Assembly (NCBI GenBank): GCA_013397865.1
Contig: VZTI01002070.1
Location: forward strand, 1,065,254 to 1,129,253
Length of the DNA: 64,000 bases
DNA from: Struthidea cinerea
Taxonomy: Eukaryota; Chordata; Aves; Passeriformes; Corcoracidae
Direction of reading: 5' to 3'
Of the stretch, positions 52,701 to 64,000 are shown piece after piece; positions within the stretch are counted from its first letter, which is position 1, and each line of letters starts with the position of its first letter. Under the pieces are notes generated by a model. The model was not told where the DNA came from. It was given only the letters and a program-made list of their open reading frames with translations, and ran no database searches. A program made the translations under genes and the position numbers.

Positions 52701-55649
52701 CCTGACTCACTCCATTAACTAAAGCCAAGTCACCTCCTGGTAAAATATTTAGGGCTTCGTGAGCAACAGAGAAAAATTATGTAAGCAATTAAAGACAGCA
52801 TAAGTGTCAATTTAATCACACTGTAGTCTAGTAAGAATGGAGTTATTTCATAGATACCTGTTGTGTGCCCTCAAAAGAACTCACATGCAAGAGAAATTGT
52901 TAGGTAACAAATTCAGGTGAATAGAAGTGACAGACACCAGGTTTGCCTTGTGCAGTGAAGTGTGAAGAGAGGGGGAGCTTCTTTTCCAGCTGTAATGAAT
53001 TTGGTGCAAGCACATTAACAAGCCACTTGCTTCTATTCTGATTTATCTTTACCATCAATTAGATAACTTTTATTTATGCCTTAGGGCTGTGCTGTGTTGG
53101 CACTTGCTGTGCACTGTTACCCCTGTGAATTTATTAGCCAAAGATGTAATTTAATCAGTGATTTCAATTTACCACCAGCAAATCACATTTACTGTCATTA
53201 TTTCCGATAATAATGTTTTTCAACCATGTGGTGCTTTGTTGTGTTTCATTTTTAAATAGTGTCTTCAGTATTGTCAATCTGGTCACATTAGGCCTCAACC
53301 AGCATAAAAGAATGTGCTACTTCCCTGAGGTGTAACTCTCTACTACTCCACAACATACCACACCTGTTAAAAACATAATCAAATTTTAAACTAATGCCTC
53401 AGGACAGTTGCTTTTCTACCTCAGTTACTGTTCTGTTACTTTCTGGATACTGGTCCCAATGGCCTCAACAAAACAACTCACATCAACTAAACCTGTCTGA
53501 GCAGGGTAAGGGTGACAAAAGATAACAGAGCCGCTGCTTTGAGCTTCCCCTCAGGCACCTTTTTATCATTACTTTGCAATATTAACATTCCTTGTGAATC
53601 ACTGGCACATCTAGGACAGGAGCTGAGGTAGCCAAGGAGCAGTTACCATAGTAAATATGCCATCTGATCTTCACGGATATTGAAGCTGGTTGTGCCAAAG
53701 AGCCCCTCAAGTGGCTTCCACCTTGTAGTACCTGCAGCAGGAAAGACTTTGTGAAGCTCGCAGTTATGGATGCTGCTAACAGCCTTGCTTGGGGGATGAA
53801 CTGCAAGAGTTGAGAAGGGCCCTAAATCACAACAAGAGAAGTCCCTATAAGGGATCCTACAGGCTCTGCAAATATTCCTTAGAGATTTTCTAGGCCTCTG
53901 TTTGCTGCTTAAGAGTAATTCCTTTCCCTAATGGCTTAATTCCTTTGCTACCTGCTTTTCTGTGGCATGGGGAAACAAGGATCATTATGATTTTTTCATA
54001 CATAAAATAAAGCAAAGGAAGACTCAAGTACTTCCTCCATATAAACATGACATTTATAATTTTTAAAAGTCAGACCAATCTAAATATCTGACTGTTTTGC
54101 ATATAAACTCAAGGCACTGAACAAAAGGGTGCTGCAATGGTCTTCAAAAGAAAAGAAAGGACAAACATGAGATGAATGGTGAAAGATGAACAAATAATGA
54201 ATCAATTAGGACTTAAAAGGTGTACTCACTTACTAAAACCAGGTTCTCTCATTCCAAACTTCCATGATTCTCTTTGTTTGATATTAAAATTAAAACATTG
54301 ATTACAGATTATTACTTCTAGATAATTTGCTGTGTGTATAAACTGTAATTCAGATGTCAGACATCAAGCTGTTACTGAACAGTATTTTGTGTTTTACTGA
54401 TTGTGTTGTGTAATATAATTTTTACTGTGGTTTTATTTACTCAACTAAGGGTTAAAAGCTGATATGGTTAATGCATCTCAAAATATATGAGAAATAAACC
54501 TCTCAATAACAGTATTTTATACCTTTTTACTAATGAGTAAAGACTGTTAATAACAGCAATGAGTGAAAGTACTTGTAAGTATTAATGTCTATTTGTTCCG
54601 TAAGTTAGTTCTTCACATGCACCTTTATAATTAGGAAGACTTAGGGAAAGCAAAGCAAATCTAATCCATTAGGTAATATTGAATTGGAATATGCTTTTCC
54701 TGAGGTTCAAAAGGCTTCTTAACATGGTGCAAATAAGTGACAATGAAACATACCCATACTTCAAAGGAAAGAGACTGATGTTTAAATTCATTTGGGGAAG
54801 CTGCATATTTCCTGGTAGTGAGATTTAAAATGTAAAAGTTATACCCCACATACAGCATGTCTTCGTCCTTCCAAGATATATGCACTCACACCCCAACAGG
54901 TTCACAAGGCTCAGTCTTATTACTTCAAATAACCTGTCTCAAATCCTCAGATGCACCAACCTGCCTTTTTGGCAGGTCAATAGGGACAGATCGTAGGCAG
55001 ACTGTCCTGCCTGGCACACCTAAACTTTACCTTTCTATCACCCTATTCTCTGGTATATTAAAGGAAATAATACGGCCAAGGGTCTGTTTTGCCAAGTATT
55101 GCAATCAATTCAGACACAGAACAGACCCCCAAAAGGATCACTAGGCCTGATTCATCAGAATCAGGAGCTGCAGTCAAGCAATTTTGAGCAGTTAGAAACC
55201 TAGGCCACTATCTTTACCTGTTTTTGTCAATGACTTTGGTTATCTGCCTGCTGTCATCACCAACCTGTAGCAAATTCCCAAAATGAATTACGGTCCCAGA
55301 TTAATATTCTGTACAATAATAGAGTAAAATGAGCTTCATGGAAGAGTCTTTAAGGTGAACTAAAGCCAATGGGGTAGGAATGAAAACCTTAAAAGCCCTC
55401 AGAGGACAAAACATGATACTTTCTGAAGCTTCCTTCTTAGTTCCCAGCATACAAAATAGTGTGAGGGACTTGTGCCTGATTTGCTACAATTTTAATTCCT
55501 TACTTGCTTGATCTTTTATCTATAACACACTAAGAATCAAGTTTCATACAATGTATTTAATTTGTGCTAGCATTCATCTTCCAATTGAAAAACAAAATAA
55601 TCTCTAAGTGTTTCTAAGGCTGAATCTCGCTGTATTGAAAATAGAACAA
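49701..55649. other. Non-coding stretch, partly conserved-looking
   Basis: No gene recognised; open frames are at most 95 codons. Short CA-repeat patches occur at about 50372-50402. The segments at 50420-50640 and 52490-53250 are non-repetitive, rich in E-box (CACGTG at 52513-52518) and homeodomain-type cores, and look like conserved non-coding DNA. Confidence 0.5.
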
Positions 55650-55760
55650 TGAATTAAACAAACAAACAAGCAAAAAAACCCCAAAAAAACAAAACCAAAG
55701 AAACAACCAGTGACAAAATCCCAAACAAACCAACGAAAAAAAAAAACAACAAAATCCAAA
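55650..55760 (+). repeat. A/C-rich low-complexity tract
   Basis: About 110 bp built of A-runs broken by C (AAAC, AAACAAAC, AAAACCCC, ACAAC strings). There is no fixed period. The minus strand reads as a T/G tract and gives a spurious Phe/Val-rich frame at 55604-55825. Confidence 0.85.
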
Positions 55761-57254
55761 CCAGTTTCAGAGCTTTCCAGATATCCAGGTGGGACTATCA
55801 GCTGGACAGTGAATTTTTCCTGCATTATGTCCCTTCAAAAGTCACAAGACCTAGGCGTACCACACCACACAGTATAGCCGGAATAATCTCAGTGCTAACA
55901 AATAATAAATTGGGTATTACAGATTTCAGATGTACTATAACAAAAAAAACCCCAAAAACCCCCTTTTTACTTCATCACTGTAATCAAAATAACATCCAAG
56001 GAGATAACTGAAGTTCTGGAACTTTCAGAGGAGTGAAAACAAATTCTATTCCACTCTCAAAAAAATTTTGCCAAGACAATCCATTGTTGATCAAAGGTTC
56101 TATGTATTTAGGGTTTGCATATATATTACGAGTTATCTGAGGGAGCTACTAATCCTAGTAAAATCCATAAAGCACAGACTAGTAAAAGGTTATCTCCTTC
56201 AATAGCTGGAGAATAAAAACGGCTTAATCAGAAGTCCTCAAAATGCAAAGGTAACACAGCAACTCAGCAGCCAAATAGTTAATGATTTCCACCTGCATTC
56301 TGCCTCTTAAATGGCACATTTCTAGCACAATTACTAAAATAACAATATACTGCAAGGCAGCACAAACGTTTGAGGGCATGAAGAACTCTTATCTCCCACA
56401 GCGGACACTGGGAAGTGGCAGGGCTCTGCACCTTGAAGGATTGTGCCTGAAGTTTCACTTAAAACCAACGGGACCTGGCCTGTCCTAACGCTGTGATCCT
56501 TGGATTGTTAAAATACACATGGATAGGGACACAGTGAAAAAGCTTAGATGCTTTTTTGATGAGAGAAATGAAATGGAATGAAGGCAAGCATCTGTTCAGA
56601 AGAGGACCATGCATTCTCTAAATACACAGTCAGCCAGAAATAGAGAATACGTAAAGACAGCATGCTTGCTTCTGGATTACAGTTTTTTTTTAATATGTTA
56701 CTGCAAAATTAAAAACTTCACAAATTAGTTTCCTTGAAGGGTTTCCAAAACCTTGGACTTCCAAAGGGCAATATCTACAAAACAATAAATGTTCATTTTA
56801 CAAAGTTCTTTGTAAAGATCTATGGAAAGGAAGCTCAGCCTAATTCACCACTTAGGCAGTTAAGGAGTGCTTCTTTTAGCATTCCTCTGTGGCCTGTGTC
56901 AACCCCATTATTCTTAATAAGATAAGGATGCCTTGACACATGCTTCATTTTCTGTAATAGTCAAAATTGGTGATGCTAGAAAAGCTTTTCAGGCATATGA
57001 CCTCCCTCTATCTTACTGCAAGTCATCTTTTGTTTACAAATGCTGGTATTGTGCTATGCTGGTACCATTATCTATATTATCTGCAGCATAAGTTGCATTA
57101 TAGATTCATTTTTTAATGATTTTTTCCTTTGGATGAAAATTCTGTTTGCATGATGCCCCAAAAAAGTCTCCAGACAAAACAATATTGGCATCTTTAAATT
57201 TTCCAACCTATTATTACTAATAGTACTTCATATTTCTGCCACAAGTCATTCACT
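55761..57254. other. Non-coding stretch
   Basis: No gene or named repeat. A frame at 56282-56488 covers a somewhat GC-richer patch but has no motif. Confidence 0.6.
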
Positions 57255-57445
57255 GGTACCCAAGTGCTATATAAACAGCAATTAATTATGCTTCTCAACA
57301 TGCTGGTGAGGTAGCATGGCTATTATTTTCATCCTAACAAGAGACTAAATGACTTGTTCAAGGATGCAGAAACAAATCAGTGATTCAGATGGCAGGTTTG
57401 AATCCTGGGTTCCTGCTTTTATTGATGACCAACACTCCCTCTCCT
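57255..57445 (-). mobile_element. MIR SINE relic (tRNA-derived, L2-tailed)
   Basis: Matches the reverse complement of a mammalian-wide interspersed repeat in order: 'caagtgctatataaacag', 'ggtgaggtagcatggctatt', 'ttttcatcctaacaag' (for 'tccccattttacagatgag'), 'aaatgacttgttcaagg' (for 'aagtgacttgcccaagg'), 'cagatggcaggtttgaatcc' (for 'ggcagagccgggattcgaac'), then 'tgggttcctgct'. Almost the full core and tRNA-related head are covered. The divergence fits an insertion older than the split of birds and mammals. MIRs occur in birds as rare relics and are sometimes kept as regulatory DNA. Confidence 0.65.
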
Positions 57446-60400
57446 TTTGCTGGAGAGAAACAATCATAAAGATTTTAACGCGTTACCTGTTAAACATCTA
57501 ATAGTGCATTCCACAGACTATCAGTATTAGTGTGCATAAATACATGGTCTCCAAGTCTTTCATCTTCACTCCAAGACAAATAACTTCAGCAGTAATGAAA
57601 AAGGAGATGTATCAGAAAGAGATCAGAGGTTAATTGTTATCACATTAGACTCTAAAAATATGCTCCCCTTTAACACCTCATGACAGATGCCAGAAAAACA
57701 GACAGAATCTGCCACAAAGGAAGAAAAGATGCTAATTTGCAGATAAGCCAGCTATAGTCTACAGTAATAAAGTCAGTTCTTGTTGTTTCTTAATAACGAG
57801 CTGTCAGATGGTGGGATTATAGCATGGTTTGGCACCAAACTACTCCCAGAGAGCCGCAGTGTTATGACGACACTCATCTCCTTCGCTCCTCTGGGATATT
57901 TCAATTCCATTACGTATAAAATGGAACCCAATTTCCTTGGTAGAACAAACCAACTTTGAAACCCTTAATGTAATTCTGTGGGGTGAGCAGGCATGAGGGA
58001 AACCACTTCATAAGGAAACAAAATCACATTACTACATCATCATTTCTCACAAATACATTCCCTGCTCTGCCTGGTACCCTCCCTTCTTTCTCCCCCTGCC
58101 CCAGGGCACAACACAGTACTGTGCAGTACATTGCCTTATGAATCTTCTTCAAGTACCCAATTATCCTGGTGCACCAGACTTGTCATTACCATGACAGCTG
58201 TGTGCAGCATGCAGTACATGCTGTCAGAGGTGAAAGATTGTACACAGGCATCCTGCATTTCCATTACAACGTGGAAAGTGAAGGGGAAGGAAGACAGACA
58301 CAAACATACACACACCCCCAACAAACAACTTTGCTATAGATGTTGATTAAAAGCAGAAGTTAAGATAATTTCTTTAAGTGGCAATATAATTGCCAGGCAT
58401 TCTGGTGCTGTCTATGCCTCCAGCAATAGTCCTCCCGACTATTTTTTGTCATGATAATCAATGAGGTGGTATAAGTACGTTTTGAGCACTTTTAAGCAGA
58501 CTTGAATAAAACATTCCATCAGCCTGAAGTTCCTCCAGACGAATTAAGCTTCATATTTTCTTCCCTCTGACCACTCTTCTTCTTTTTAAGAAGTAAACAC
58601 CTCATTACTTTTCACAAACAGAGATTCACCCACAAAATCCCACAGGATATCACCACAGTAAATGAGTTGTGCTGGCTTAAATAGCCTTCCACGTATACAA
58701 AGATGCACAGAAGTGATAGGGGACTCACCCTCTTGGTGAATAATAGTGGTTAAGCACAGACATCTGACCCAGGACACAGCTGGTGAACTGAATTGTGATG
58801 GATCAAACCTGGCACTCACATGGTGGGAAGTAACTGATGTTACGCCTCTGAGCATATGTTCCTGCAAGGTGACATATGCCCTCAGCTCCTACTAATGCCA
58901 ATGAAAACCATACCCTGGAAACATCACAGTCAATATCTCCCTGGATCAGGCCTTTAAGGACAAACCTGCAGGACAGATGAGTGGTCACAGTTCTTAAGAA
59001 TGGGCCGCAGATTTTCTAATGACACAGAATGTTTGGCACTTACGTTCTGTATCTCACTTCTTCCTTCTTGAATTATCCCCAGCAATCCCTTGCCAATTCT
59101 TCACATGATCATGCAGTTCATTACAGCTGTAAATATAAACATCCTTTTCCCACAACCTATCATTATTAGGAAACCAGATGGTACAAAAATATCTAGAATA
59201 AAAGTGAGATAGTGAGATTTCTTCTTCCCTGAGTAATGGATTTTCTATTTTAAACCAATGTATAATAAGCTTGTAGAAAACAATAATTACAGAGAGTTAA
59301 GGATTCTTTCTAAAGACAAGCAGGCTGAAAAGGCTGTGTAATAACTCCTAATTCAAAATTAATTTAATCTACATCAATAGAGACAAATGGAAGCAACCTG
59401 AAACCTCTGGTCAAGTATTCTGGTATCAGCACTTGAGAAGATGTATCTTCCCAGTCTGAAATGGAAGAGAAGGGGAGCAGCTGCAGAGAGAGAAGGGAAG
59501 TAAGCAGAGAACTCCCACCTCTCTCCTTTGCAAAGTGGGAATGAGGTGTTTATTACTCAGCATCAGCTGCTTGCTTTTCACAGGATGATATAACACATGA
59601 AGCTTCTGAACAAGATCCAGAGTTAATACCCTGTGCAGACACAGCACTTTTATGTTTATAGAGGACATGGGAGGCTGAGGTTATGGGGAGTCAGCGCAGA
59701 AGCCTTTTATTCCGTGCTGCACATAACTAAAGGACAAACATTGATTCCTTGGAAGAGCGGTACAAAACCTGTGCTCTGAAATCAGTGTCCTGTCCTGTGA
59801 AAGACAGAGCTTTCTCCTGTTTGGAAAACACTGCTCCTGACTGAACAGTAACACTCAGATAAGCAGCCTGCCTCACAGAGTCAATTACACAGAACACAGA
59901 AAATGTGTAGACAGGGAATAAGCATGTCTTGGGGTGACTTTATGATGTGTATCCCCTATCGCTACTCTATGCCCACCAATCTTTTCTGTGCCTTTAAACT
60001 GAAAGGTAAGGATTCAGAAAAACATTTAAAAAAACCAGGAATTAAAACACTCTTCAATATCAAACATTTAATCCTTCATAACTTTTCTCCACTTCAAAGG
60101 CCCAGGAGCATCACTCTATAACCTTCTTAACAGCATACTCACACCAATGCCTGTTTGGAAAAAAATCTTTGGAGATGGCGTGGGAATTATGAAAGTGAGA
60201 TAAGGGAGTGGAGAAAGGTGGAAAAAACAACAGTAGCAATAAGAGAGTGAGTTCTGAAAAGCTAAACTTGATATTTATGTATTATCTTGTAGGAGCAGCT
60301 CTGACAAAAACCAAACCCAGCAGTTAATCTGACAAATACAAAATATGCATAATTTTTACTAGTTATGAAAACTGCAGCTGTTTTATAGCAGAGTGTTATG

Positions 60401-63400
60401 AATTTCCATATGGATTAGATTATTATAATTTCTTTTAAAACCTACAGCAAACTAACAACCAATTATAATTCTCATCTCTCTGATAATGACATTTTTCTAA
60501 TTAATGTGAATTGCCTTAATTTTAAATTATGCATTATCATATTTTTTCACAAAAAACTAATACTTACAAAATTTTACAAATGCATGGCCTAACATATATT
60601 CCTAAAGTAAATATCCTCTTGTGAAGCTGCAAGGTCAGAGGCATAGAACACACACATGATCATGTTAGTGGTAAGAAGGAGCTATAAATATCTTAATTAA
60701 TTTTATTACTAATCTTCGTCCCAAGCTCCTTTCAAGTTAAAGTCAGCAAATCACCTTGCTGAAGCTTTGTGAGTGGAAGCACTACATAGCTGGAGGATCT
60801 GACAACTTTTCAGTCACAAGGATATGATAGACAGAAGCTCTGTGAAGCTTGCAGGATGGCAGAGAACATTAGTCTTCAGCTTTTTAAGGGCATTTAGTGT
60901 AACTAAGTTCTGGCTCATCTTAGCTCTGTAAAATTACTCTTATGCTTAAGATCATTTTTTCCTTAGCATCTATTAAGCCTCTGAATGTTAAATCATCTGC
61001 AATTCTGGCTGTAAAAAATAATTTTGATAGCCTAGGATTAATAGCCTTGAACAATGTTGTGTATTTTGGTAAACACATACAAATCTCTTCCTAGCGTGCT
61101 GTGTAGGGAACCAGAGGTGCTAAATGCAACTTCTGATCTGAAACGTAACACTGTAAAATCAGGGTTTGAGTCTGAGTCTTTCTGAAAGGCAAAAAATAAT
61201 GTACTGTATCTTGATAAACAAAATGAGAAATTCAGAAATCACTTGGTGATAAAATGATCAATTTCCTTGAAAGGAAGAGGAAATTACTCACTGAATATTT
61301 ATTCCCTTGCACCTCTGCACATACTCACACACCCAACAACAGAAATTAAAAACACCACCCTGGAAGATGAAGACCTCAAATTACCAGAACCCATGGGACC
61401 AGTCACAGTCTGTGAACCATTGATATTAGCTGACTTTCCACATGTACACCAATAAAGATCTATCACAGCTCACTTTCAGAAAGTTTTCTTACTTTAATTC
61501 TGATTAAAGTTGAGCCTCTGATTTCTGAAGGCAAGCATATTATCCCAAGCCTGCCTTTCCATTACTATTACTATAATTCAAATTACTAATGGTATTTTCA
61601 AGACCCAAAGTTATTCTCAAAATATACTTTAAATTATTTAATACAACAAAAGCAGTTTATCAATGGAAATTGTCTCTTTGATTTGAAGAAGAAAAAAATC
61701 CCCATATATGATTAAATTTTAAAAATACCTAAAATACTATTTCCCCATTAAACACATTTTCTTACCTTAAGTTAGGAGTAATTATTATTGCTGCTAATAT
61801 TGAAAAAACCCCAAACAACAAAAACCCCAAAACTAAAAGAGGCTAATGAAAGGGGAAAAAAAACTGTAACCAAGACGTTCTACTTTGTTAAAACTGACAG
61901 TGAATACCCTGCTTTTGTACAGAATTAGTTCGAGTCTTTCAAAATTCTTCTGCAGAACACGCAATGCTGGCAGACCATAGTGCTGTGGGGTGCAACATGT
62001 CAGCTGTTCCACCTGATACTGTACTTCAACAGCAAATGGCTACCTTTGCCAGCTTCCAGTTCCCTTTAATCTGCTGTTATGTTTTATTACATTATTAAAA
62101 CTCCATTACATAAATCCACCCAACTGATACCGGTAGGTCATATTCAGGAGACTGGGAAATAGTCTGAGGAGTGTTTGCAGAAGCAAATATTCTAATACCT
62201 TTATATGCACAAGTGAATTTATAATTTTGGCTGATTTATCAAACTGCTAGAAAAAGCTTCACTGTACCTGGAATCGATCAGCTGTGGTCTAAATAGTAAA
62301 ATTCTACTCCCATAAGAAGCACAAAAGAAGTGTTAAATTCTGCAGGTGGTGCTTGCACAACTGGAATATCTTTGAGGAACCAGCAATATTCTGGGGCTCT
62401 AACACAGCCAAATTCCTGAAGTACCTATTGTCACAGAGGACTAACAAGTGAAGAGCCTTCACCACCATGTGCCACTGAGCTCAAACAAAGAAATAACACT
62501 GTAAACTACCTGTATTATAGGACCATAAGGCAAAGTCCCAAACAAGGATTTGAGTCAATCGGTCAGGACCCAGAGAGAGCTTCTAAGTGTTCAGTAGACG
62601 GAGCTCTACACTGTGACAGCATGTGCCTTCAAATTGATGCAGTCATCTTCTTCTACAGAAATAGGAAGGTTTTGTTCACTAACCTTATGGTAAAACTATT
62701 GGTGGGTAAAGCCTTAAAAGAAATAATTTATGTAACTGTAGAGGAAACACTGCTACTATCTGCTGCTTGGGATAACATGAAGCACTGAAATAGTCTTCAT
62801 TCTTTTATCATATCATTGTAATAATTTGAATTGGCAGAAGTTTAAAAAAATGAAATTCAGCATTATATTAGAAAGATTTGAATGTATTAGCAGTGTAAGT
62901 CTTCTGGAAAATTGCCTTCACGCACAGACAGTCTTGTAATTTCCAGCTTCTCTGTTCTTCTCTTATGTGCCTTTTTACAATGCAGCATATTTATACTGTC
63001 ATAGCACAAAAACATTTATTAGCAGAAACACTTGATAGTAACAAAGCCAGGAGGAAAGCTACCTTCCTTCTTTAACTGTGCTGCAGAGCAGCAGCCCCTT
63101 AGCCCCATGCTTAGTCTCTCTCCGGGATTTGCGTAGGAGCAGACCTACCAGTTTTCTTGATCGCCTGCTCATTGTGGCCTCCACCTCAAACCCTGCCCGA
63201 TGGCATTGCAAAGACATGTCTGAAAAGGTGGTCTGTGCCTTGCAGGAACACTCTGCATAAGCTCTCCAAACCAGTTTAATCTTCTAATACAGGATTATAA
63301 CATAAACCTTTATCAACTCAATCAAATCAGGGGGTAGGGAAGAAAATAAAGAAATTGCTCTATCTGCAGTAGAATTTCACTCTCAAGACGACGACTGTGT

Positions 63401-64000
63401 TATCAATATTTCATTTTGAAGTTTTTTAATACAACTTTCTAAGAAAAGATATTCTGCATTTGTTTCCATCAGTCTGACATTCAAGAACACTCACAGGGCA
63501 AAAAATATGCAATTCCATTTGGTGCAACTGATAGGCAATGAAAGTAAAGGTAATTTATGAATTTTGAATCTAATCACAGGAGATTGCTAAGATGACCGAC
63601 ATAACTTGGGGCACGGCTTTTTGAGATATTTTTCTACCCCATTTACAGTAAACAGCAGAAATGCCTTTAGCATTTAAGGAATGCTAAGGCTGTCCAGAAA
63701 CTGTTCGCAATTTGAATTCTATTGCCATTTAAAAAAGCTGAGGTGGGAATTGAAGATAAATTCTCTGTATCAGAGGAATTACATCCAAAAAAATGGCAAA
63801 ACAAATTATGACATGTAGCACAGGTTGCCCAACTGCTTCTCAGTCATGGCTTGGGGCCAAGCATTGCTTGCCTGTTTGTTTCACACTAACAGCTGGACAC
63901 ACTTATGCATAGTAAATGGCCTTCCTAATGAATTAGGCTTAACAATGTAATCTATAGATCTTCCCCAAAAGTAGAATGGAGACACTACAAAAACTTGAGA
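57446..64000. other. Non-coding stretch
   Basis: No gene recognised. Open frames are at most 93 codons and without motifs. A small CA-rich patch lies at 58290-58320. The stretch at 60340-60560 is AT-rich but non-repetitive, with many TAAT cores. Two 'AAAAACCCC' motifs are at 61803-61828. I see no tRNA, rRNA, promoter island or transposon. Confidence 0.55.

Noticed and set aside
55225..55255. miR-9-like string 'ctttggttatct'
   Set aside because: Only 12 bases match. The rest of the mature sequence differs and no complementary arm lies nearby, so no hairpin precursor.
61803..61835. G-quadruplex or telomere-like repeat on the minus strand
   Set aside because: Only two G4 tracts are present; four are needed, and there is no tandem telomere unit.
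1..64000. CRISPR arrays, operons, ribosome binding sites, origins
   Set aside because: The repeats present are avian retroelements; no regularly spaced repeats or prokaryotic gene layout exist.

Overview
This window looks like non-coding DNA from a bird nuclear genome. The direct evidence is a set of chicken-repeat-1 (CR1) LINE 3' ends, including the usual block in which a 'ggactagatgatc'-type stretch is followed by a 'cccttccaac'-type stretch. There are also three LTR pieces of avian endogenous-retrovirus type, sparse repeats overall, an AT-rich background, and no bacterial or viral gene layout. Two runs of N (7528-7782 and 47939-47947) show that this is a draft assembly.

No protein-coding gene can be recognised. 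The longest ATG-started frame is about 144 codons. None of the open frames carries a motif I can name, and their length is what chance gives in AT-rich DNA. The window is best read as intergenic desert or the inside of very large introns. Four short stretches have an open frame next to plausible splice signals (318-473 minus, 13779-13876 plus, 26003-26109 plus, 49552-49700 plus). They are candidates only. The last, with a lysine- and glutamate-rich product, is the most protein-like.

Layout: 1-7091 is plain non-coding DNA with one CR1 tail. A solo LTR of about 1.19 kb with a CpG-rich left half lies at 7092-8284 and holds the large assembly gap. At 13310-13690 there is a decayed second LTR fragment with a TATA box and a G-quadruplex motif. 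A complete 526-bp solo LTR with a perfect 6-bp target-site duplication lies at 19057-19582. CR1 remnants are at 4815, 22268, 31455 and 35301, and an ancient MIR relic is at 57255-57445. The rest is single-copy-looking sequence with a 32-bp near-perfect palindrome (41442-41473), a 28-bp tandem duplication (24796-24851) and a dispersed short motif, six or more A followed by CCCC, that is strongly over-represented. Several stretches (about 22.9-23.4, 47.5-47.9, 50.4-50.6, 52.5-53.3 and 60.3-60.6 kb) look like conserved regulatory DNA in composition, but this cannot be tested without alignments.

I did not find a previously undescribed gene system. All family assignments rest on remembered consensus patterns and not on a database search.
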